Positions 1 through 8,303 of a stretch of 23,771 nucleotides of DNA are shown piece by piece. Made by a program: the position numbers and the translations under genes. Within the stretch, counting starts at the first letter, position 1; every line of letters starts with the position of its first letter. The notes under the pieces were generated by a model, which saw only the letters and a list, made by a program, of their open reading frames with translations, did no database searches and had not been told where the DNA came from. The stretch is taken from contig CBFHYU010000033.1 of the NCBI GenBank assembly GCA_965660165.1, positions 1 to 23,771 on the forward strand. Direction: 5' to 3'. The stretch is from WTJO01 sp965660165. GTDB taxonomy: Bacteria; Pseudomonadota; Alphaproteobacteria; Puniceispirillales; Puniceispirillaceae.

Positions 1-648
1 GGCTATGAGCAGGCTCAGCAAATTATGCACACCCATCAGCAACAGCTGATCTCAGGCCATGTGGGCGAGCAGATTATGTTGCTGTCTCATCCGCCGCTTT
101 ATACGGCTGGCACCTCTGCCAAGCCTGAAGATTTGCTAGCCTCTAAGATGGCTGAATTATCGCATATTGAGGTATTTCCGCGCACAGGCAGAGGCGGCCA
201 ATGGACTTATCATGGGCCAGGCCAGCGCATCATCTGGCCGATACTTGACCTAAACCGCCGCACGCAAGATATCAGGCTGTATGTGCATCATCTGGAAGGC
301 TGGATTATGGATACACTTGCCAGCTTTGGCATTAACACTGAGCGGCGCGAGGGGCTGCCCGGAATATGGGTAAGGCGGCATGATATCAGACAGCCAGACC
401 AGCTAGATAAAATTGCCGCTATTGGCGTGCGAGTGTCTAAATGGGTGACGATGCATGGGGTAGCGGTCAATCTTGACCCTGAGCTTGCGCATTATAAGGG
501 GATTATCGCCTGCGGTGTCACAGATGGCGGCATCACCAGCGCCGCCCAGCTTGGTCATCTGATCCCACAGGCCGAATTTGATATGGCTCTAAAAACCTGT
601 TTCGAGTCCCATTTTGGCACAGGCGCAAAGATGGGCATCACGGGCTAG
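1..648 (+). CDS. lipB: Octanoyltransferase LipB, 5'-truncated
   Basis: Transfers the octanoyl group from octanoyl-ACP to lipoyl-domain lysines, the first step of de novo lipoate attachment, in the cytoplasm. The reading frame is open from base 1, so the gene starts outside the window; the ATG at 25 is internal to the family alignment, and the residues before it (GYEQAQQI) look like normal LipB sequence. Visible family motifs, numbered from the ATG at 25, are RGGQWTYHGPGQ near residues 56-67, the catalytic-type lysine K129 in DKIAAIGVRV, and the catalytic-type cysteine C163 in IIACGVT. It is the only plus-strand gene here and converges on the minus-strand gene at 645, sharing a CTAG in which both stops lie. 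Probably only about 15-25 N-terminal residues are missing. Confidence 0.93.
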   Translation, partial: GYEQAQQIMHTHQQQLISGHVGEQIMLLSHPPLYTAGTSAKPEDLLASKMAELSHIEVFPRTGRGGQWTYHGPGQRIIWPILDLNRRTQDIRLYVHHLEGWIMDTLASFGINTERREGLPGIWVRRHDIRQPDQLDKIAAIGVRVSKWVTMHGVAVNLDPELAHYKGIIACGVTDGGITSAAQLGHLIPQAEFDMALKTCFESHFGTGAKMGITG

Positions 649-1052
649 CGGATGATTTCGCGCTCTTCTAGAAGTGGCAGAAGCGCAGATAGCGCGGCAT
701 CAGCATCTAGTGCCAATGCGCCTAAATCTGTTATTGCATGGCTTCTGCCCTGATAATGCACTAGCTGGTTTCGGCGCTCTCTTAGCCATAACAGCGCCTC
801 TATTTCCTGCCTGCTTAGCCATGACCAGCCATCTGGTGCGCCGCCTTCATCACTATCACTATGTTCATGGGCAAGGCTGTCAGCGATAGTGGCAGCAAGA
901 ATAATCTGGCTTATGGGTGTATCTGTACCTACTAGCCTTGCCAGTTCAGCCACCAGACTTGCGCTATGCGGGCCGATATCCAATGTGCTTGCTGGCCCTG
1001 CTAGCGCCAGAAATTGCTTTTCGGCAGGGGTTGCTGTGTGGCTAGGCTTCAT
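645..1052 (-). CDS. Small uncharacterised protein with a HEPN-like R-x4-H motif
   Basis: About 135 residues; no family recognised with certainty. The sequence is mostly helical in character with Ala/Leu-rich segments and no signal peptide or membrane segment. The most telling element is RNQLVH at about residues 94-99, which matches the R-[N/D/H]-x3-H pattern of HEPN-superfamily RNases, followed by another Leu/Ala-rich helix as in HEPN folds. No MNT nucleotidyltransferase partner lies beside it, so a toxin role is not indicated. The start chosen is the ATG at 1052, 9 nt after a GAGG, which overlaps the pccA stop by 11 bp and suggests translational coupling; an in-frame TTG at 1067 is the alternative. 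It is the last gene of the rarA-pccA run. The HEPN assignment is inference from one motif. Confidence 0.7.
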   Translation of the reverse strand: MKPSHTATPAEKQFLALAGPASTLDIGPHSASLVAELARLVGTDTPISQIILAATIADSLAHEHSDSDEGGAPDGWSWLSRQEIEALLWLRERRNQLVHYQGRSHAITDLGALALDADAALSALLPLLEEREIIR

Positions 1053-3054
1053 CCTCAACAGCCTCAAGCTCGATAATCACATCATCTACATTCAGGCTAT
1101 CACCGACCTTGGGCGCTATCTGTGTTACTCGCCCGCGCATCCCTGCGGTTAGGGTGTTTTCCATCTTCATCGCTTCGATGATGGCGACATTCTGGCCTGC
1201 TTGCACAACATCACCCACTGCCACCATAATATTGGTTAGCAAGCCTGGCATAGGGGCAGTCACAAGCGTGTCTGACAAGCCTGTATCTTCTGGCGGCATA
1301 AATGCCAGCATAGGCGCAAATTTCGCTGGATATAGCCGCAATGCCAGCTCAGTTTCTCGCAAGCTCACAACGATATGATTATCATTTGCAATAATCTGCA
1401 TGGCTACAGGCATATCATTCACCGCCCCGTCATAGATAAAACCATGCTTTGACTGAGGCTGATCACAATCGCCTGTAATTCTGAAGTGCGTGTCCTCTAT
1501 GATAACGAGATCGCCAGCGTCATCGCCTGCCCATGACACTGCATAATCCATAGGCTGTTCCTGCATTATCTGGGCCACCAGCTTTGCAGGCGCAACTTCC
1601 ATATCATTCATCCGCGCTTGGGCTCTGATATAATGGCTTGTGGCGACTGCTATCATCTGGAATATATCTGCCGTATCTGTGGGCATTGACGGGGCAAAGG
1701 CATCACCAAATTTATTGGCAATAAAGCCTGTATCCATATTGCCCGCTCTGAAATCAGCATCATTAAGAATAGCCGCCAGAAATTGACGGTTTGTTGATAC
1801 ACCTGAAATTTGGTAATGCGACAGCGCCAAAATCAGCTTATCAATCGCCGCCTGTCTGGTAGGGGCAGTGGCAATCAGCTTGGCTATCATCGGGTCATAA
1901 TAGATAGATATTTTGCTACCTTCTTCAACACCAGTATCACAGCGTACCCCATCGCCAACAGGCTGACGATAACGCATAAGCTGGCCAATAGATGGCAAAA
2001 ATCCACGTTCTGAATCTTCTGCATATAGCCGTGCTTCAATAGACCAGCCTTGCGGCTTTACGTCTGCTTGCGTGATATCAAGCACCTCGCCTGCAGCAAT
2101 CCTGATCATCCATTCGACCAAATCAAGCCCATATACCTGTTCTGTTACGGGATGCTCTACCTGCAAGCGGGTATTCATTTCCAGAAAATAGAAATCCTGA
2201 TCAGCCCCCACAATAAATTCCACTGTGCCTGCCGATAGATAATCAACCGCACGTGCCAGCTGAACTGCCTGCTCACCCATCTTTTTACGTGTTTCATCTG
2301 TAATAAAGGCAGATGGAGCTTCTTCTACGACCTTTTGATGACGTCGTTGCACTGAACATTCACGCTCGCCAAGATAGATAACATTGCCATGACTATCTGC
2401 CAGCACTTGAATTTCGATGTGTCTAGGTGAGGTTACAAATTTTTCGATAAACACCCTGTCATCGCCAAACGCGTTTCGTGCCTCTGTCATGGCGGCACGC
2501 ATCCCCTGTTCCATCTGGGCATCTTCTTCAATAATACGCATGCCTTTGCCACCACCGCCAGCAGATGCTTTTACCATCACAGGATAGCCAATTTGCGAGG
2601 CGGCCGCCTTTGCCTCATCAATCGTGCTGACGGCACCATCGGTTCCAGGCACACACGATACGCCTGCGGATAATGCAAGCGCTTTTGATTCTATTTTATC
2701 GCCCATAATTTTAATGGCATGAATATCAGGCCCGATAAACACCAACCCTGCTGCCTTAACCGCTTCGACAAAACCAGCATTCTCTGACAGAAATCCATAG
2801 CCAGGATGGATTGCTTCTGCCCCTGTTGCAAGTGCTGCCTCAATCACCTTATCTGCTTTCAAATAGCTTTCAGACGAGGCCGCCGCGCCAAGCAACACAG
2901 CTTCATCAGCTAGCTTCACATGCGGCGCATTCGCATCTGCTTCAGAATAAACAGCTACCACCGCAATACCCATATTTTGGGCTGAACGCATAATGCGGCA
3001 GGCTATTTCACCACGATTGGCAACCAATATTTTTGAAAATAATGTCATGTTCAT
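1042..3054 (-). CDS. pccA: Acetyl/propionyl-CoA carboxylase alpha subunit (biotin carboxylase + BCCP)
   Basis: 670 residues, the usual length of a propionyl-CoA carboxylase alpha chain. It carboxylates its own biotin with ATP and bicarbonate and hands the carboxyl group to the beta subunit, giving methylmalonyl-CoA. Order of parts: biotin carboxylase N-domain (ANRGEIACRI, residues 12-21), ATP-grasp glycine loop (KASAGGGGKGMR, 162-173), RRHQK (237-241), the active-site stretch EMNTRLQVEHPVTE (292-305), a linker domain, and a C-terminal biotinyl domain with EAMKMEN, where K630 is the biotin attachment lysine. It follows pccB by 20 bp. The start may be the second ATG (3048), which is better spaced from an AGAGATG-type ribosome site. 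3-methylcrotonyl- or broad acyl-CoA specificity cannot be excluded, but pairing with a PccB-type beta chain favours propionyl-CoA. Confidence 0.93.
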   Translation of the reverse strand: MNMTLFSKILVANRGEIACRIMRSAQNMGIAVVAVYSEADANAPHVKLADEAVLLGAAASSESYLKADKVIEAALATGAEAIHPGYGFLSENAGFVEAVKAAGLVFIGPDIHAIKIMGDKIESKALALSAGVSCVPGTDGAVSTIDEAKAAASQIGYPVMVKASAGGGGKGMRIIEEDAQMEQGMRAAMTEARNAFGDDRVFIEKFVTSPRHIEIQVLADSHGNVIYLGERECSVQRRHQKVVEEAPSAFITDETRKKMGEQAVQLARAVDYLSAGTVEFIVGADQDFYFLEMNTRLQVEHPVTEQVYGLDLVEWMIRIAAGEVLDITQADVKPQGWSIEARLYAEDSERGFLPSIGQLMRYRQPVGDGVRCDTGVEEGSKISIYYDPMIAKLIATAPTRQAAIDKLILALSHYQISGVSTNRQFLAAILNDADFRAGNMDTGFIANKFGDAFAPSMPTDTADIFQMIAVATSHYIRAQARMNDMEVAPAKLVAQIMQEQPMDYAVSWAGDDAGDLVIIEDTHFRITGDCDQPQSKHGFIYDGAVNDMPVAMQIIANDNHIVVSLRETELALRLYPAKFAPMLAFMPPEDTGLSDTLVTAPMPGLLTNIMVAVGDVVQAGQNVAIIEAMKMENTLTAGMRGRVTQIAPKVGDSLNVDDVIIELEAVEDEA

Positions 3055-3074
3055 CTCTATTATGGCGCCACAAG

Positions 3075-4607
3075 TTATAAGGGCAAATTATCATGCTTGC
3101 GAGGTGGATTTAACAGCTCTTTATCTTTGAGCATCTCTAATGCCCGTGCAATCCGTCTGCGGCTATTTCTAGGCATGATAATATCATCCAGATAGCCTCT
3201 GCTAGCGGCTACAAACGGATTAGCAAATTTTTCTCTGTAATCTTCGGTGGCGGCTGCCAGCTTTTCAGGGTCAGAGGCAGATTCTCGGAAAATAATTCGT
3301 GCCGCCCCATCAGGCCCCATCACTGCAATTTCAGCAGATGGCCACGCATAATTCACATCTCCGCGCAAATGTTTTGACGCCATCACATCATACGCGCCGC
3401 CATAGGCTTTGCGGGTGATTAAGGTAATTTTCGGCACAGTGGCTTCTGCATAAGCAAACAGCAATTTAGCGCCATGATTGATAATACCGCCCGCTTCTTG
3501 TGTCATGCCAGGCATAAATCCGGGCACATCAACCAGCGTGATAATCGGAATATTAAACGCATCACAAAATCTAACAAACCGCGCGGCTTTGCGAGAGGCA
3601 TTGATATCAAGACAGCCTGCCAACACCAAAGGCTGGTTTGCCACAATCCCCACAGTGCGGCCATCAATGCGCGCCATACAGCAAATAATATTAGCCGCAA
3701 ACTGGCTATGGATTTCAAAATAATCCTGTTCATCCACAATTTCAGCAATCACCAATTTCATATCATATGGCATGTTTGGATTATCAGGGATAATTTGGTC
3801 AAGCGCAGGCGATGGCGTGTCTGCTGGCTCAGCACATCCGATTACAGGCGGCATATCACGATTAGATAGCGGCAGATAGCTCATCAATTTTCGGGTCTGC
3901 ATCAGCATTTCAACATCATTTCTGAACGAACCATGCGCTACGCCAGAGGTTTTTGTATGCTGAGAGGCGCCCCCAAGCTCTTCTGCTGTCAGATCCTCAT
4001 GTGTCACTGTTTTCACAACATCAGGGCCTGTGACAAACATATAGGACGAGCCTTCAACCATGAAGATGAAATCGGTAATCGCAGGTGAATATACCGCACC
4101 GCCTGCGCATGGCCCCATTACCAGCGATATTTGCGGCACCACCCCAGAGGCAAGCACATTGCGCTGAAATACTTCTGCATAACCGCCAAGCGAGGCAACC
4201 CCCTCTTGAATACGCGCTCCACCTGAATCATTCAGCCCGATCACAGGCACGCCAATTTTCATCGCCTGATCCATTATTTTGCAGATTTTGGCGGCATGCG
4301 TTTCAGATAGCGAGCCGCCAAGCACCGTAAAATCCTGAGAATAGACAAAAACAGGCCGTCCAGCAATTTTACCAAAGCCTGTGATAACCCCGTCACCTGG
4401 CACTTTGCTGTTTTCAATACCAAAATCATGGCATCTATGTTCAACAAACATGTCCCATTCTTCGAATGACCCATCATCTAGCAATAATTCCAGCCGCTCG
4501 CGCGCGGTAAGCTTATGCTTGTCATGCTGGCGTGCAATCCGCTCATCACCGCCACCTTTACGGGCTCTGGCACGCCGATGTTCTAGCTCATCAAGAATGG
4601 TCTGCAT
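3075..4607 (-). CDS. pccB: Propionyl-CoA carboxylase beta subunit (carboxyltransferase)
   Basis: 510 residues, the family length. It transfers CO2 from carboxybiotin on PccA to propionyl-CoA, feeding the methylmalonyl-CoA route to succinyl-CoA. Two crotonase-fold carboxyltransferase halves are visible: DSGGARIQEG (127-136) and GPCAGGAVYS (165-174) in the N half, VDVPGFMPG (359-367) and RKAYGGAYDVM (399-409) in the C half, with the paired Gly-rich oxyanion holes. The Asp in GGAYDVM (about D407) matches, as I recall, the residue that marks propionyl- rather than acetyl-CoA preference in actinobacterial PccB/AccB pairs. A GGAGA lies 5 nt before the ATG. The 58 bp gap from the ATP12 gene is the widest inside this run, with no convincing promoter. 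Confidence 0.95.
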   Translation of the reverse strand: MQTILDELEHRRARARKGGGDERIARQHDKHKLTARERLELLLDDGSFEEWDMFVEHRCHDFGIENSKVPGDGVITGFGKIAGRPVFVYSQDFTVLGGSLSETHAAKICKIMDQAMKIGVPVIGLNDSGGARIQEGVASLGGYAEVFQRNVLASGVVPQISLVMGPCAGGAVYSPAITDFIFMVEGSSYMFVTGPDVVKTVTHEDLTAEELGGASQHTKTSGVAHGSFRNDVEMLMQTRKLMSYLPLSNRDMPPVIGCAEPADTPSPALDQIIPDNPNMPYDMKLVIAEIVDEQDYFEIHSQFAANIICCMARIDGRTVGIVANQPLVLAGCLDINASRKAARFVRFCDAFNIPIITLVDVPGFMPGMTQEAGGIINHGAKLLFAYAEATVPKITLITRKAYGGAYDVMASKHLRGDVNYAWPSAEIAVMGPDGAARIIFRESASDPEKLAAATEDYREKFANPFVAASRGYLDDIIMPRNSRRRIARALEMLKDKELLNPPRKHDNLPL

Positions 4608-4665
4608 TACTGTCTCCGTCTTTTGCTTCTAAATTTAGCTTACGGCAGGTTGCTATGCGGTTCAA

Positions 4666-5388
4666 TTACCTGTTTTCAGCCATAAGCAATTTTAGAAACG
4701 CCTCAATTTCGGTTAATTCCGCTTTAATATTGTGTTGCCGCGTTTCTGCCTCAGAATCGAGCCCCCATTTACGGTTCTGGAACAACTCTTCAAGACAGCC
4801 TGCTTCAAATAGCCCCTCTGCATCAAGCTGGTTCTGTAAAAACCCATAAGACAGCACAAAAGAACTGCTTAATTGTGTAGCGCGATATAGACAGGATAGA
4901 TGCCAGCCATCAAACTGGTCTATCAATGCCCTACATTTCTGAACTGTGTCACGTGATTGAGATATCGGCATGATACCATCAGTGCATTGAAATACTATAT
5001 TATGGTGTTGCTGCATCCAATCTAGCCATTTATCCCAATGCTGACACTGAAAGGCGGTCAATTCTGTATCATCTTTGGGGGCACGGTAACAAATCAGCTC
5101 TGCCTGCGCATAGTCCACCAACTCGGCCTGTAAGGCAGGCATCTGGCTAAACACTCTATCTATCACCGTAGCGCTAGCTGAAAAATACGGCATCTGGCTT
5201 GGCTCAACTTGCTCGTCCACCCGTTCCCATTCGCCAAGAATTTCCAGCGCCAGCGCCTTTGTTGGCACAGATAATTCTACCCCTGCTGGCGTTTTCAAGC
5301 GTCTGCCATCAAGGGCAATGCCAAAACCTGTCTTATCTTCAACCAGCCCAACATCTGTATAAAAGCGTTTTATCTGCTGTTTAATCAT
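4666..5388 (-). CDS. ATP12-family F1-ATPase assembly chaperone
   Basis: 240 residues, resembling the ATP12 family, which binds the F1 alpha subunit during ATP synthase assembly; the family is typical of alphaproteobacteria and mitochondria. Supporting segments are the N-terminal RFYTDVGL, GFGIALDGRRLKTPAG (about residues 21-36), the family's repeated pattern of LALEILGEWE, and the acidic/aromatic block DYAQAELICYRAP (about 92-104). There is no signal peptide or transmembrane segment, so it acts in the cytoplasm. The ATG overlaps the stop of the upstream HAD gene by 4 bp (ATGA), indicating translational coupling. The gene is taxonomically informative for the window. Confidence 0.9.
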   Translation of the reverse strand: MIKQQIKRFYTDVGLVEDKTGFGIALDGRRLKTPAGVELSVPTKALALEILGEWERVDEQVEPSQMPYFSASATVIDRVFSQMPALQAELVDYAQAELICYRAPKDDTELTAFQCQHWDKWLDWMQQHHNIVFQCTDGIMPISQSRDTVQKCRALIDQFDGWHLSCLYRATQLSSSFVLSYGFLQNQLDAEGLFEAGCLEELFQNRKWGLDSEAETRQHNIKAELTEIEAFLKLLMAENR

Positions 5389-6068
5389 GCCAGCGCCTGT
5401 GTAATAAGTTCAGGAAGCCTGTCAAATGAGCCTGCAATATCAATAGCGCCCATTTCAACCAGCGTTTCATCTGGATGATAGCCCCACGTAACGCCCACAA
5501 AGCCAATACCAGCATCTTTGGCACAACCGCCATCAATAATGGTATCGCCTACCAATAACGCATTATGCCTATCAACCCCTAAACGAGATAAGGCTTGTCT
5601 AGCCATCTCGCCTGACGGCTTTGCGGGCACATCATCTACTGTCATAATCACATCAAACAGGGCTGTAATATTATGGCGGTCAAGCAAGCTTATAAGTGGC
5701 GCACGCGATTTATTTGTTGCCACCCCTAGCAAATAGCCTGCATCAGCAAGCTGATTAAGACAGCTTACCGCCCCATCAAATAGAGGGTCTAGTGGCGGGT
5801 TTGGCTGGTGATATGTTTCACGAGATAGCTGGCGATATTTTTGTGCCATAGCAACAGCCAGATCAGCATCCCCTTTGGCATATTCAAGCGCAACATGATC
5901 AACGCCAAAGCCAATATTACCTCTGATAACAGCCTCAGCAGGCATTTCGATAGACAGCTCGGATGCAGCCTTTTGCATCAGGCGAACAATCGTTGATGCA
6001 CTATCGCATAAGGTACCATCAAAATCGAACAGGACTAGCTTTAGCGCTGTATTACCATTCATCTTCAT
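5385..6068 (-). CDS. HAD-superfamily hydrolase, phosphoglycolate phosphatase-like
   Basis: 227 residues with the complete haloacid dehalogenase phosphatase motif set: motif I DFDGTL with nucleophile D15 and acid/base D17, motif II threonine T118 in GVATNK, motif III lysine K150 in AKPSG, and motif IV GDTIIDGG with D175 and D179. A helical cap follows motif I, as in Gph/PGP-type subclass I phosphatases. The substrate cannot be read from the sequence; phosphoglycolate is only the nearest familiar guess. It starts 2 bp after the pseudouridine synthase stop and overlaps the ATP12 start by 4 bp. The second Met (6062) is an alternative start; AAGGTAGGG precedes both. Confidence 0.9.
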   Translation of the reverse strand: MKMNGNTALKLVLFDFDGTLCDSASTIVRLMQKAASELSIEMPAEAVIRGNIGFGVDHVALEYAKGDADLAVAMAQKYRQLSRETYHQPNPPLDPLFDGAVSCLNQLADAGYLLGVATNKSRAPLISLLDRHNITALFDVIMTVDDVPAKPSGEMARQALSRLGVDRHNALLVGDTIIDGGCAKDAGIGFVGVTWGYHPDETLVEMGAIDIAGSFDRLPELITQALA

Positions 6069-6070
6069 CC

Positions 6071-7021
6071 CTACCTTATGCTATCTGTGAAATCAGGCAT
6101 CCTTTTTGGAATAGCCGCCAAAAGCCCCAATTTGTCAATGCTGTCATTGATATGATCTGGCACTGGAGCCGTCAATATCTGCCCATCTTCAAAGCGGATA
6201 AAGTGGGCGTGCAGATGCAACTGTTTTGCAAAGCCTGAGTGATGTGCCTGTCTGCCGCCATATTTCCCATCACCAAGAATGGGGGCATCTATATAAGCCA
6301 AATGAGCGCGCAACTGATGGGTTCTGCCTGTCACGGGTTGCAATGCCACAAGGCTTATTTTATCAGCATAGGCGAGCCGCTTAAAATGGGTGACACTTGG
6401 CAGACCATCCTTATCAACAACCATTTTCTGTTTATCCTGAATGCCCTGTTTTAATAACGGCGCAGAGATAGTGCCAAACCGCTCTACAACACCAGATACT
6501 AGCGCAAGATAAGATTTCGTTATTGCATGATCTTTGAATGCTGAGGTTAAGTTGCGGGCGGCTGTGTCATGTCGGGCAACAATTATCAGCCCCGATGTAT
6601 CTTTATCAATCCTATGCACCAGCTTGGCTCTATCGCCAGACAGTGCCTGAAGATAGCCATCAAGGTGAATATGCGTCTTGCTACCCCCCTGCACCGCAAG
6701 TCCAGCAGGTTTATTATAGGCAATCCAGTCATCACTTCGTGTAAGTTCCATTTTGGCAAGCATTTTAGATGCCATATCTGGCGTGATGGGGGAATGTGCA
6801 TCAGCGGTATTTGTTTCAGCCTGAAATTGTGATTGCACTGTCTCAGCAATCGATAGCATATCACCTGCAGCCAGCCGATAGTTAGATTTCTGTTTTTCCC
6901 CGTTTATTCTGATCAGCCCAGAGCGCAAGGCTTTTTCAAGCTGGCTTTGCGAAATTCTACCAAATTTACGACGTAAGAATCTATCTAGCCTACTTTGTTT
7001 ATCTTCATCGCCAACAAGCAT
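6071..7021 (-). CDS. rluC: RluC/RluD-family ribosomal large subunit pseudouridine synthase
   Basis: 316 residues. It converts specific uridines of 23S rRNA to pseudouridine. An N-terminal S4-type RNA-binding domain (about residues 10-60, including SRLDRFLRRKF and ALRSGLIRING) is joined by a variable linker to the catalytic domain. The signature HRIDKDTSGL at 136-145 supplies the catalytic aspartate D139, and RTHQLRAHL later in the chain is the second family motif. The target uridines (RluC-type 955/2504/2580 or RluD-type) cannot be settled from the sequence; the symbol follows the usual alphaproteobacterial annotation. The start overlaps the crcB stop by one base (TAATG), so the two are translationally coupled. 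Confidence 0.9.
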   Translation of the reverse strand: MLVGDEDKQSRLDRFLRRKFGRISQSQLEKALRSGLIRINGEKQKSNYRLAAGDMLSIAETVQSQFQAETNTADAHSPITPDMASKMLAKMELTRSDDWIAYNKPAGLAVQGGSKTHIHLDGYLQALSGDRAKLVHRIDKDTSGLIIVARHDTAARNLTSAFKDHAITKSYLALVSGVVERFGTISAPLLKQGIQDKQKMVVDKDGLPSVTHFKRLAYADKISLVALQPVTGRTHQLRAHLAYIDAPILGDGKYGGRQAHHSGFAKQLHLHAHFIRFEDGQILTAPVPDHINDSIDKLGLLAAIPKRMPDFTDSIR

Positions 7022-7407
7022 TATTGTGCCCCACTGCTACGAAACAACCATAAACCTGCAAAAAATAGCATTAAGGACAGGCCAACAGAGGCAAATATAT
7101 ATCCAAACCCAGCCATCATCCCATGCTTGTTTGATAGCAGATGAACATCAAGGGCAAAGCTGGAAAAAGTTGTCAGCGCACCAAGAAATCCAACCATGAT
7201 AAAGCCCCTTAATGCAGGCGATAATACTGGCATCTCAGCGATAATTGCGGCGATTGCTCCCATGATAAAACAGCCAGTAACATTGACAGACACGGTAGCT
7301 AGCCAGCCATGTTGCGGGATATATTGGCTTATCAACACGCCAACAAGATAGCGGGCAATTGCGCCTAATGCGCCCCCTGCGCCAACAGATATAATCATCA
7401 ATACCAT
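7021..7407 (-). CDS. crcB: Fluoride ion exporter CrcB/Fluc
   Basis: 128 residues, very hydrophobic with four predicted membrane helices, the size of a single-domain dual-topology Fluc channel that dimerises in the inner membrane and lets fluoride leave the cell. Diagnostic segments are GGALGAIARYLVG near residues 11-23, NVTGCFIMG near 42-50, and GFLGALTTFSSFALD near 73-87, which holds the conserved Thr/Phe track and sodium-site region. It lies 15 bp after the DUF429-like gene. No fluoride riboswitch is visible upstream, so it seems to be expressed with the operon. The Met at residue 4 is an alternative start. Confidence 0.93.
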   Translation of the reverse strand: MVLMIISVGAGGALGAIARYLVGVLISQYIPQHGWLATVSVNVTGCFIMGAIAAIIAEMPVLSPALRGFIMVGFLGALTTFSSFALDVHLLSNKHGMMAGFGYIFASVGLSLMLFFAGLWLFRSSGAQ

Positions 7408-7422
7408 AAGCCTATCACTACC

Positions 7423-8298
7423 TTATTTGACCCCGAATATCCAGCCTTCTGTTATCGCAGCATCAGGTAGCTTGCCTATGGCTAGCTGGCTGGCACCTGC
7501 CCGCAAAACAGCGGCAGATATCAGCGCGTCAGCATCGTCATTATCAGGGCCATCAGCGATAAAATCTTCGGCGACCCCTGCTGAATTGAAATAGGCTAGT
7601 GCGCGGGTCAATGGCGCATATTTTGCCTGCTCACCTTTGATAGGATTGATGCCTGCTTGCGCAAAATAATAGCTTGGGAAAATTTCAACTAGCGTTAGCG
7701 CTGCATCTGATCTAGCTGGCATAAAAGGCCAGATATGAGCGCCGTTCTTAGCGAAGTAATGTAGCATGCGCATGCCAGCCAAAGAGCCAGTACCAACCCC
7801 AGCTGGCCCCACACAGTTAAAGGTAGGGCTAGGTGAGCGGATAGTTTGTGCAGCACGCTCAGTTAGCCGCCTGCGTGACGAAAAATAAATGCCTTTCCTG
7901 CCTGACGGGGCATTATAATACCCCCCATACTCTGGATCATCCCATATGCCGCCCCCATAAAAATCATCATACCCATGATTTATCCTGTCGATGTGCGCCC
8001 ATAGATCAAGCGCTGTTTTTGGCGCTAGTGCATGATGCGGGAAATAGGCCTGACAATCTTCAAACGGATGGGCAAAGGCGAAATCTATCCCAGCCAGCAC
8101 ACGGCCTTGCCTAGATAATGCATCCAGATAATCACACACACCCTGCCGAGACCAATATTTGCCAGATAGGGGCAATATCTTAACGGGAAGTTGCTGGCCT
8201 TGTTCTGCCAGAAATACAGCAATGCCTTTATGTGCGTTGCCTTTTGCCCCTGACCAATCAATACCTACAAAAAACTCAAACCTATGATTAAGCGGCAT
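7423..8298 (-). CDS. DUF429-like predicted RNase H-fold protein
   Basis: 291 residues of unknown function. The N-terminus FFVGIDWSGAKG (9-20) is typical of an RNase H-like first beta strand with acidic D14. Other acidic positions in strand-like settings are D72 in AGIDFAFAHPF, E205 in LVEIFPSYYF, and the C-terminal cluster DNDDADALISA (252-262). Together they resemble the catalytic acid set of DUF429-type predicted nucleases. A Gly/Tyr/Trp-rich stretch (about 105-136) is an unusual insert. There is no signal peptide or membrane helix. It starts 5 bp after the rarA stop and lies 15 bp before crcB, so co-transcription is likely. Nuclease activity is inference from motif spacing; no biochemical role is known to me. 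Confidence 0.8.
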   Translation of the reverse strand: MPLNHRFEFFVGIDWSGAKGNAHKGIAVFLAEQGQQLPVKILPLSGKYWSRQGVCDYLDALSRQGRVLAGIDFAFAHPFEDCQAYFPHHALAPKTALDLWAHIDRINHGYDDFYGGGIWDDPEYGGYYNAPSGRKGIYFSSRRRLTERAAQTIRSPSPTFNCVGPAGVGTGSLAGMRMLHYFAKNGAHIWPFMPARSDAALTLVEIFPSYYFAQAGINPIKGEQAKYAPLTRALAYFNSAGVAEDFIADGPDNDDADALISAAVLRAGASQLAIGKLPDAAITEGWIFGVK

Positions 8299-8303
8299 AT
8301 GGT

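Noticed and set aside
665..674. Palindrome CTTCTAGAAG near the lipB junction as a terminator
   Set aside because: No loop, no T-run, and it lies in coding sequence of the minus-strand gene.
645..1052. HepT-type toxin of a toxin-antitoxin pair
   Set aside because: No nucleotidyltransferase partner beside it, and the residues after the motif (YQG) do not give the H-x-Y of HepT.
4608..4665. TTGAAC/TAAGCT pair before pccB as a promoter
   Set aside because: Spacing is 17 bp, but only four and three positions match consensus; too weak to call.
7408..7422. Fluoride riboswitch for crcB
   Set aside because: Only 15 bp separate crcB from the gene before it, so there is no room for the element.
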